A stretch of DNA of 35,612 nucleotides, taken from the NCBI GenBank assembly GCA_017619355.1, contig JAFZSO010000001.1, positions 1-35,612 of the forward strand, read 5' to 3'. This DNA comes from Muribaculaceae bacterium (lineage in GTDB: Bacteria > Bacteroidota > Bacteroidia > Bacteroidales > Muribaculaceae). The number at the start of each line of letters is the position of its first letter. Position 1 is the first letter of the stretch. This document shows, piece by piece, positions 15,802-21,959 of this stretch. The notes under the pieces are model-generated. The model made no database searches. It saw only the letters and a program-made list of their open reading frames with translations, and had not been told where the DNA came from. The position numbers and the translations under genes are program-made.

Positions 15802-16089
15802 ATGAAGACCATTGAAGACATAAGGCAGATGCTGGAACAGAGCCAGACGGCCGATGTGATAGCTGCTGTAGATGAGCTGGCTGCTCATCGTGGAAGCATG
15901 AGCGCCCGCAACATGGCCATGGCGTTCTACTTGCGTGGCAATGCCTACCGCCAGCGCGGTGAGTGGGGCAAAGCCATGAACAGCTACCTGGAGGCGATAG
16001 ACCTCGACCCCGATGGCCCGGCACAGGCAGCCTACCATCAGGCCCAAATGATTATGGGCTACTACTGCAAGGACTACTACAATCCATAG
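15802..16089 (+). CDS. Small tetratricopeptide-repeat protein
   Basis: This 95-residue cytoplasmic protein has one clear TPR, residues about 40-73 (AMAFYLRGNAYRQRGEWGKA then MNSYLEAIDLDPDG), and weaker helical pairs on either side. There is no signal peptide or membrane segment. It probably acts as a protein-protein adaptor; the partner is unknown. It sits 27 bases behind glnN, so a link to glutamine synthetase is possible but unproven. Confidence 0.75.
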   Translation: MKTIEDIRQMLEQSQTADVIAAVDELAAHRGSMSARNMAMAFYLRGNAYRQRGEWGKAMNSYLEAIDLDPDGPAQAAYHQAQMIMGYYCKDYYNP

Positions 16090-16111
16090 CCGCTAGTGGC
16101 TCAAAAAAAAT

Positions 16112-16183
16112 CGAATAATCGAGCAATCGAATAATCGAGTGATTGAGCAGCTAGCTTGTTAGCTCGTTTCCTTGTTTACTTGT
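16112..16183. repeat. Nine-unit degenerate array of 8-bp repeats running into a coding end
   Basis: In register: CGAATAAT, CGAGCAAT, CGAATAAT, CGAGTGAT, TGAGCAGC, TAGCTTGT, TAGCTCGT, TTCCTTGT, TTACTTGT. The stop codon of the radical SAM gene (16159-16161) lies inside, and the last three units code for its C-terminal residues. The first four units resemble those of the array at 1801-1872. Confidence 0.75.
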
Positions 16184-16788
16184 CTATAGGTAAAGCGGTC
16201 GAATTGTGTGAATCCCATGGCTTGCAGGGCGGCTTGGCTGCGGTTGCAGTCGTCGGCCGTGTTATGACCTGGGATGAGGGGGATGCGCAGCATGGCGCGC
16301 TCCTGAAGACCTTGCTTGGCGATGAACTGCAAATTGTTCATTGTCAAGTTGTTGTTTTTCTGTGTATAGTGCTCGTAGATGAGCGGGTTCATGTCCTTGA
16401 TGTCGATAATCCAGCGATTGATGACGGGCAAGAGGCGCTCGATGTGGTGCTGTGGCACATTGAGGGCAGTCTCGATGCTCAGGTTCCACTGGTCGCCGCA
16501 CAGGTCGCGGAACTGTGTGATGAAGTCGCTGCGCAGGCACGGTTCGCCGCCGCCAAAGGTGATGCCGCCACCCGTGGCCAGGAAATAGATGTTGTCGATG
16601 GCCACCTCGTCGTAGAGCTGTTGCGGGGTGTAGATGGGGAAGTCCTCAAGCTTTTCGAGCGACTGAGGGTTAAGGCAGAATTTGCAACGCAGCGTGCAGG
16701 TGTGGAAGGCCACCAGCGTGGTGACGCCGTCGCCGTCGGTGGTGAGGCGGTGCCTGACGATGCCTATGATGGGAGCCTGGGCCGTCAT
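16159..16788 (-). CDS. Radical SAM activating enzyme-like protein (glycyl-radical-activase type)
   Basis: This 209-residue protein carries the radical SAM cluster motif CTLRCKFC (C31, C35, C38; CxxxCxxC) and GGGEP (79-83), then a partial TIM-barrel with WIIDIKDMNPLIYEHY and LRIPLIPGHN. These match the PflA/NrdG-type activase family, which makes a 5'-deoxyadenosyl radical to install a glycyl radical. No glycyl radical enzyme is in the window, so the target is unknown; it could serve pyruvate formate-lyase or another enzyme elsewhere. It lacks the extra ferredoxin domain of longer activases. Its ATG overlaps the murI stop by four bases, so it is the last gene of the rmlB operon. Confidence 0.85.
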   Translation of the reverse strand: MTAQAPIIGIVRHRLTTDGDGVTTLVAFHTCTLRCKFCLNPQSLEKLEDFPIYTPQQLYDEVAIDNIYFLATGGGITFGGGEPCLRSDFITQFRDLCGDQWNLSIETALNVPQHHIERLLPVINRWIIDIKDMNPLIYEHYTQKNNNLTMNNLQFIAKQGLQERAMLRIPLIPGHNTADDCNRSQAALQAMGFTQFDRFTYRQVNKETS

Positions 16789-17630
16789 GTGGCGAGGGTT
16801 ATGTGACGGGCGTCAACTTCCTCGTTGACGAAGACCGAGGCAAGCGAGGAGAAACGGCGGGCATCCTCGGTGGTGAGATACTGGCATGTGCCGCCTTTAG
16901 CGCAGCGCACCTCCATCTCGGGATGGCGATGCAGGTAGTCCTGCAGGCTCTCGGCCACGATGTGCCCCTGCTCGATGACTTGGATGTGCTGTGGCATATA
17001 CTTGGCAATCTTGCCCATGAGCAGCGGGTAGTGAGTGCAACCCAGAATCACAGCGTCGATGTCGGAGCATTGTCCCAGCAGGGCATCGATGTCCTTTTTC
17101 ACAAAGTAGTCGGCTCCATCGCCGTCGCTCTCGCGGTTCTCGACCAATGGCACCCACATGGGGCAGGCATGGCCATAGACCTTGAAGCTGGGGTGCATTT
17201 TAGCAATCTCGATGTCGTAAGACTGGCTCTGGATGGTGCCGGGTGTGCCGAATACGCCTATGTGCCCTGTGCGCGAAATCTCGCCCACTTTCTCCACCGT
17301 GGGACGGATGACGCCCAGCACGCGGCGGGTGGGGTCGATGCGCGGCAAGTCGTTCTGCTGGATGGTGCGCAAAGCCTTGGCCGAAGCCGTGTTGCATGCC
17401 AGAATCACCAGTTGACATCCTTGCTCGAAGAGGTACTTGACCGACTGCAGGGTGAACTCATACACGAGCTGGAAGGAGCGTGTGCCGTAGGGGGCTCGGG
17501 CATTGTCGCCCAGGAATATGTAGTCGTATTGCGGCAGCACCTTGCGAATCTCCCGAAGGATGGAAAGTCCACCGAAACCGGAGTCGAAGATGCCGATGGG
17601 GGCTGCGTTATGTGAAGCGTTGCTGTTCAT
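16785..17630 (-). CDS. murI: Glutamate racemase
   Basis: This 281-residue enzyme converts L- to D-glutamate for peptidoglycan. Both catalytic cysteines are seen, C79 in ILACNTAS and C197 in ILGCTHYP, along with the N-terminal IGIFDSGFGGLSIL and GDNARAPYGTRS. It sits one base behind the aminotransferase gene and overlaps the activase by four bases, an unusual place for murI, tying it to the dTDP-sugar operon. Confidence 0.96.
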   Translation of the reverse strand: MNSNASHNAAPIGIFDSGFGGLSILREIRKVLPQYDYIFLGDNARAPYGTRSFQLVYEFTLQSVKYLFEQGCQLVILACNTASAKALRTIQQNDLPRIDPTRRVLGVIRPTVEKVGEISRTGHIGVFGTPGTIQSQSYDIEIAKMHPSFKVYGHACPMWVPLVENRESDGDGADYFVKKDIDALLGQCSDIDAVILGCTHYPLLMGKIAKYMPQHIQVIEQGHIVAESLQDYLHRHPEMEVRCAKGGTCQYLTTEDARRFSSLASVFVNEEVDARHITLAT

Positions 17631-17631
17631 T

Positions 17632-18759
17632 TTATGCTTGATAATCGTTGATGATTTGGGCTATTTCGATGGCGTCCTGCACGGTGATGGGGTGTGCGAT
17701 GGGCAGACTCACTATCTCGTTGGCGAGAGCGGTGGTCCTGGGCAGTTTGTAAGATTTGAACTGTCGGTAGCACGGTTGCAGGTGTGGTGGAGTAGCATAG
17801 TGGATATCGGTGCCCACGCCATTTTGCTTGAGGTAGTCGCGGAAGTGGTCGCGAGTCTTGACCCTGACCACGAACTGGTGCCACACTTGTGTGGTATCCT
17901 CGAAGATGTGCGGTGTGGTGACGAGACTGTTCTTGATATGCTCGCAATAGGCGGCAGCCACAGCGTTGCGTCGCTCGATTTCATCGGGCAGATGCTTGAG
18001 GCTCACGCGCAACATGGCGGCCTGAATCTCGTCCATGCGGCAGTTGAGGCCCAGATATATGTTGTGATAACGGTAGTCGGCACCATAGTTGGCAATGGTT
18101 CTCACCGTGTCGGCCAGTTTCTTGTCGTTGGTGAGCACGGCGCCGGCATCGCCCAGTGCTCCGAGATTCTTGGTGGGGTAGAAGCTGATGGCGGCAGCAT
18201 GGCCAAGTCCGCCAGTCATGTGGGTGCCGTTGAGTCCTGGAATGCTGCTCTTGGCACCAATGGCCTGGGCATTGTCTTCGATGATGAGCAGGTTATAGTG
18301 CCGAGCCATGTTCATGAGCCGCTCGTCCCAGCAGGGAGTGCCGTAGAGGTGCACTGGCATAATGGCCTTCACACTCGGAGAGAGCAGACTTTCGATGCTC
18401 TGGGAGTTGAGGTTCATGGTGTCGTCGCGAATGTCGCACAGAGTGGCATTGAGGTTGTTGTCAGAGACAGCCAGGACCGAAGCCACATAGGTGTTGGCAG
18501 GCACGATGATTTTCTCGTCGTTATGCAGGAGTCCCATTTCCTTGTAGGCGCGGATGATGAGCCTCAAGGCGTCGAGTCCGTTGCTCACAGCCACACAATA
18601 TTTCACTTGGCACAATTGCGCGATTCCCTGCTCGAGCAGGTGGCATTGTTCGCCGTTGATGTATCTTCCCGACTCAATGACGCTGCACGCAGCTTCTTTG
18701 AGTTCTTCCATCATGGGTTTGTTGGCTAAAGCCAGGTCCAGGAACGGGTATTGTTTCAT
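17632..18759 (-). CDS. fdtB: DegT/DnrJ/EryC1-family sugar aminotransferase
   Basis: This 375-residue PLP enzyme of the sugar-nucleotide aminotransferase family has GRYINGEQCHLLEQ, VSNGLDALRL, VPANTYVASVLAV, IEDNAQAIGA and the Schiff-base Lys K197 in SFYPTKNLGALGDAGA. With the ketoisomerases upstream it most likely makes dTDP-3-amino-3,6-dideoxyhexose (Fuc3N or Qui3N type) from the 3-keto sugar, using glutamate as amino donor. The sugar configuration cannot be read from sequence. No N-acetyltransferase (FdtC/QdtC) is in the operon. The start overlaps the upstream ketoisomerase gene by four bases. Confidence 0.88.
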   Translation of the reverse strand: MKQYPFLDLALANKPMMEELKEAACSVIESGRYINGEQCHLLEQGIAQLCQVKYCVAVSNGLDALRLIIRAYKEMGLLHNDEKIIVPANTYVASVLAVSDNNLNATLCDIRDDTMNLNSQSIESLLSPSVKAIMPVHLYGTPCWDERLMNMARHYNLLIIEDNAQAIGAKSSIPGLNGTHMTGGLGHAAAISFYPTKNLGALGDAGAVLTNDKKLADTVRTIANYGADYRYHNIYLGLNCRMDEIQAAMLRVSLKHLPDEIERRNAVAAAYCEHIKNSLVTTPHIFEDTTQVWHQFVVRVKTRDHFRDYLKQNGVGTDIHYATPPHLQPCYRQFKSYKLPRTTALANEIVSLPIAHPITVQDAIEIAQIINDYQA

Positions 18760-19199
18760 AATTGAGCAGTGTTTTTTGATGCTAAAAACTCATTGTATTC
18801 GCGATAGTAGTCGTCCTCATCGTAGACTTCAGAAGCCAGCACGGCACACACCGAGCCTGAAGAGAAGTTCTGCAGCGTTCGCCAGATGCCCGGCACGATG
18901 AGCAGCCCGTTGTAGGGCTGGTTGAGGGTGACGGTCTTCTGCTGCCGTCCGTCGTCGATGGTCACCTCAAAGCTGCCGCTGATAGCGACGATGAGCTGGT
19001 AGAGTTGTTTATGTGCATGGCCGCCCCTCGATTCTCCGCCGGGGATGTCGTAAAGGTAGTAGGTGCGCCTGATTTTGAACGGAATCTCGTTGAAGTCCTC
19101 CACGACCGAGAGATTTCCATTGGCATGGTGGTGCTTGTCGAGCGTGATCACGTGGCAGTCATCGACGGTGGACTGGGTATGTAGAATGTTGTCAGCCAT
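18756..19199 (-). CDS. fdtA: dTDP-4-keto-6-deoxyhexose 3,4-ketoisomerase (FdtA/WxcM-like cupin)
   Basis: This 147-residue single-domain cupin has the FdtA/QdtA hallmark RGGHAHKQLYQL (58-69) with both histidines (H61, H63) that line the active site in this family. GNLSVVEDFNEIPFKIRRTY and YLYDIPGGESRG precede it; NGLLIVPGIWRTLQNFSSGS follows. It moves the keto group of dTDP-4-keto-6-deoxyglucose from C4 to C3, the step before the aminotransferase next to it. It overlaps both neighbours by a few bases, showing tight translational coupling. Confidence 0.88.
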   Translation of the reverse strand: MADNILHTQSTVDDCHVITLDKHHHANGNLSVVEDFNEIPFKIRRTYYLYDIPGGESRGGHAHKQLYQLIVAISGSFEVTIDDGRQQKTVTLNQPYNGLLIVPGIWRTLQNFSSGSVCAVLASEVYDEDDYYREYNEFLASKNTAQL

Positions 19200-19599
19200 T
19201 TTTCAGAGTCAGGAATTCGTTGAAGTCTTCGATGTAGTCGCTGGGGTCGTATTTCGTGCTTGAGAGCACGTAGACCACCGAGTTGGTCGAGAAGTTGTCG
19301 ATCATGCGCCATGTCATGTGCGGCACATAGAGTCCGTAGTAGGAGCGTGCCATGTGGTAGCGCTGTTCATTGTTGCCATCGTTGAGCACTACATCGAAAC
19401 TGCCCGACAGGGCTATGATGAACTCGTCTTGCTGCCTGAAGGCGTGGCCTTCGCGGTACATGCCGCCAGGCACATCGTAGATCCAGTAGGCTCGCTTGAT
19501 GTCGAAGGGGATGTTTCGCATGCCTTCCACGACCGAGAGGTTGCCTCGCGGGTCACAGATTTTGGGCAGTTCGATGATGTGTGGCTGAAGCTTTTCCAT
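19192..19599 (-). CDS. Second FdtA-like cupin with altered active-site motif
   Basis: The start is placed at 19599 (MEKLQPHIIELPKICDPRGN), one base after the rmlA stop; upstream codons in this frame lie inside rmlA. The 135-residue product is a clear paralogue of the next gene (shared GNLSVVEG, YDVPGG, ALSGSFDVVLNDG, TWRMIDNFSTNSVVYVL). In place of RGGHAHK it has REGHAFRQ (49-56), so the second active-site histidine is Phe54. It may be a ketoisomerase with different outcome, a non-catalytic partner, or act on another sugar. It overlaps the following fdtA by eight bases. Confidence 0.85.
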   Translation of the reverse strand: MEKLQPHIIELPKICDPRGNLSVVEGMRNIPFDIKRAYWIYDVPGGMYREGHAFRQQDEFIIALSGSFDVVLNDGNNEQRYHMARSYYGLYVPHMTWRMIDNFSTNSVVYVLSSTKYDPSDYIEDFNEFLTLKNG

Positions 19600-19600
19600 G

Positions 19601-20497
19601 TCAGTTGGCACAATGGCTGATGCCGTTTTTGGCAAGATTCCAGAGATATTGTCCGTAGAGGTTCTTCTTGAGCGGTTTGGCAAGTGCCATGAGCTGGTCC
19701 TTGTCGATCCAGCCTTTGCGGAAGGCGATTTCTTCGAGCGCGGCAACCTGCACGCCCTGGCGGTTCACGATGGTCTGGATGAAGTTGGAGGCATCGAGCA
19801 TCGACTCTGATGTTCCTGTGTCGAGCCAGGCAAAGCCACGCCCCAGCGTCTGCACATGCACGCGCCCTTGCTCCAGATAGTCGTTGTTTACGCTGGTAAT
19901 TTCGAGTTCGCCGCGAGCCGAGGGCTTCACATTCTTTGCCACTTGAATCACATCGTTGGGGTAGAAGTAGAGTCCCGTGACGGCGAAGTTAGATTCGGGC
20001 TCCTTGGGCTTCTCGACGATTTTCAGCGCCTTGCCGTCTTTGTCGAGATTCACCACGCCATAGCGCTCGGGGTCACGCACGGCATAGGCGAAGAGGGTTG
20101 CGACACGCTCGTCGCGCGTTCTCTCGACCGCCCTCATGAGCATGCCGGTGAAGCCTTGGCCGTAGAAAATGTTGTCGCCCAGCACCAGGCACACATCGTC
20201 GTCGCCGATAAACTCCTCGCCAATGATGAACGCCTGTGCCAGCCCTTCAGGTTTGGGCTGCTCGGCATAGGCGAAGTTCACGCCCAGTTCGTTGCCTGTG
20301 CCCAGCAGTCGCTTGAACATGGGCAGGTCCTGGGGCGTGGAGATGATGAGGATGTCGCGGATGCCCGCCAACATGAGCACCGAGATGGGGTAGAATACCA
20401 TGGGTTTGTCGTAGATGGGCACAAGTTGCTTGGAAATGCCTTTTGTGATGGGGTAGAGGCGAGTACCGGAGCCTCCAGCCAGAACTATACCTTTCAT
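19601..20497 (-). CDS. rmlA: Glucose-1-phosphate thymidylyltransferase
   Basis: This 298-residue enzyme forms dTDP-glucose from dTTP and glucose-1-phosphate. Motifs are [16 protein letters not shown] (3-18), [29 protein letters not shown] and GLYFYPNDV. Length is typical (about 290). It follows rmlB by 30 bases. RmlC and RmlD are absent from the operon, so the product is not committed to rhamnose here. Confidence 0.97.
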   Translation of the reverse strand: MKGIVLAGGSGTRLYPITKGISKQLVPIYDKPMVFYPISVLMLAGIRDILIISTPQDLPMFKRLLGTGNELGVNFAYAEQPKPEGLAQAFIIGEEFIGDDDVCLVLGDNIFYGQGFTGMLMRAVERTRDERVATLFAYAVRDPERYGVVNLDKDGKALKIVEKPKEPESNFAVTGLYFYPNDVIQVAKNVKPSARGELEITSVNNDYLEQGRVHVQTLGRGFAWLDTGTSESMLDASNFIQTIVNRQGVQVAALEEIAFRKGWIDKDQLMALAKPLKKNLYGQYLWNLAKNGISHCAN

Positions 20498-20527
20498 AGT
20501 GCTATGGGGTGTTATAAAGAGTTGTTT

Positions 20528-21727
20528 TTATCGGTTACCGTACATTTGTTCGTAATACTTCTGATAGTCGCCGCTGGTTACATCGTTCACCCAGTCTTGG
20601 TGGTCAAGGTTCCAGCGGATGGTCTTCTCGATGCCCACGGTGAAGGGCGTCTCGGGATACCAGCCCAGTTCGGTGGCAATCTTGGTGGGGTCGATGGCGT
20701 AGCGCATGTCGTGGCCAGGACGGTCAGTGACGTAAGTAATGAGGCTGTCGTTGATGGCCTCGAGCGGACACTTGAGCAGTTGCTGGTAGTGCGGTTCCTC
20801 ACGCATGATGCGTGCAATGGTGGCAATCACGAGACGCACAATATTGATGTTAGCCTCCTCGTTGAAACCACCTATGTTATACACCTCGCCCACGCGACCA
20901 TTGCGCAGCACCATGTCGATGCCCTTGCAGTGGTCCTCCACATAGAGCCAGTCGCGCACGTTCAGGCCCTTTCCATAGACGGGCAGAGGTTTGCCCTCCA
21001 GTATATTCTTGATGATGAGCGGAATGAGCTTTTCAGGGAAGTGGTAAGGCCCATAGTTGTTGCTGCAGCGTGTGATGTTGATGGGCAGCCCGTAGGTCTC
21101 GTGGTAGGCTAGCGTGATGAGGTCGGCGCTGGTCTTGGAAGCCGAGTAGGGCGAGCGTGGAGCCAGCGGCGAATCTTCAGTGAAAAAGCGTTTGCCGAAG
21201 GTCTTTAGTTTGCTGCGTTCGCCAATCACCTGCTTCAAATCCTGACTCACCTCAAGGGGCTGTGCCTCGTCGAAGTTCTTGGGCAGACTGCCATAGACCT
21301 CGTCGGTCGAGATTTGCAGGTATTTCTTGCCTTCGCGATACTTGTTAGCGCCTTTCTCGTCTTTGCCCTCGAACCATGCTTGGCGGGCGCAGTCAAGAAG
21401 GTTTTGTGTGCCCAGAATGTTGGTTTCGAGGAACAGGCGGGGATTGGTGATGCTGCGGTCAACATGGCTCTCGGCGGCGAAATTCACCACATAGTCGATG
21501 TCGTTCTCGTCGAAGATGCGCTTCACTGTCGGGGCATCGACAATGTCGCCTTTCACGAAACTCACCTGAGGCAGTTTGAGTTCCTCGTCGAGTGAGGCGA
21601 GGTTGCCGGCATAGGTGAGGGCGTCGAGTACAATGATGCGCACGTCGCTGCCGTGCTGTTTCAACACATATTTCACAAAATTGGAGCCAATGAATCCTGC
21701 GGCTCCCGTTACCAGATAGGTTTTCAT
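20528..21727 (-). CDS. rmlB: dTDP-glucose 4,6-dehydratase
   Basis: This 399-residue extended SDR enzyme has the NAD motif TGAAGFIGS (7-15), the catalytic triad set in STDEVYG (T141, D142, E143) and YSASK (Y194, K198). It makes dTDP-4-keto-6-deoxyglucose. An insertion after STDEVYG (about 150-187) makes it longer than the roughly 350-residue enterobacterial form. The frame is open to 21838, but the start at 21727 (MKTYLVTGAAGF) gives the normal Rossmann lead and lies downstream of a -7 element. It is the first gene of the operon running to 16159. Confidence 0.96.
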   Translation of the reverse strand: MKTYLVTGAAGFIGSNFVKYVLKQHGSDVRIIVLDALTYAGNLASLDEELKLPQVSFVKGDIVDAPTVKRIFDENDIDYVVNFAAESHVDRSITNPRLFLETNILGTQNLLDCARQAWFEGKDEKGANKYREGKKYLQISTDEVYGSLPKNFDEAQPLEVSQDLKQVIGERSKLKTFGKRFFTEDSPLAPRSPYSASKTSADLITLAYHETYGLPINITRCSNNYGPYHFPEKLIPLIIKNILEGKPLPVYGKGLNVRDWLYVEDHCKGIDMVLRNGRVGEVYNIGGFNEEANINIVRLVIATIARIMREEPHYQQLLKCPLEAINDSLITYVTDRPGHDMRYAIDPTKIATELGWYPETPFTVGIEKTIRWNLDHQDWVNDVTSGDYQKYYEQMYGNR

Positions 21728-21765
21728 ATTGTTACGTTGTCGTTTAGGGTCAATGTTCGTTTGCT

Positions 21766-21800
21766 GGAGGCGCATAATCCTCCAAGAAACTACAAAAATA
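21766..21800 (-). promoter_or_regulatory. -7 element and leader hairpin of the rmlB operon
   Basis: On the minus strand TATTTTTG (21800-21793) fits TAnnTTTG, without a clear TTG at the right distance. Just downstream GGAGG-8-CCTCC (21783-21766) forms a small hairpin at the probable 5' end of the transcript. Confidence 0.45.
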
Positions 21801-21871
21801 ACGAAAAAAATAGAATTACGATATATATATAGGTGCAATTTTTACAAAACCTCATCTTTTCGCATGTTTTC

Positions 21872-21902
21872 TTGTGTTTTTTAATAATTATCACTAATTT
21901 CG
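21872..21902 (+). promoter_or_regulatory. Possible promoter of the LRR-dockerin gene
   Basis: TTG (21872-21874), 20 bases, TAATTTCG (21895-21902), the same -7 variant as at the PFOR gene. A closer ATAATTTG at about 21927-21934 is an alternative. Confidence 0.35.
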
Positions 21903-21959
21903 CAAAAAATAATCTAATACTATTATATAATTTGAAATAAGAATAATTTTATAACCGCT

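Noticed and set aside
13939-16047. 702-codon open frame antisense to glnN
   Set aside because: It is a mirror of the glnN codon pattern, with no recognisable domain or start signals, and it extends into the TPR gene.
19600-19746. Longer start for the second ketoisomerase
   Set aside because: The added codons lie inside rmlA in another frame and are Ser/Arg-rich without family similarity; the start at 19599 matches the family.
19856-21112. 418-codon plus-strand frame across rmlA and rmlB
   Set aside because: It crosses two well-supported minus-strand genes and shows no domain.
21728-21838. Longer start for rmlB
   Set aside because: The extension would put 37 hydrophobic and basic residues before the Rossmann fold and overlaps the probable -7 element.
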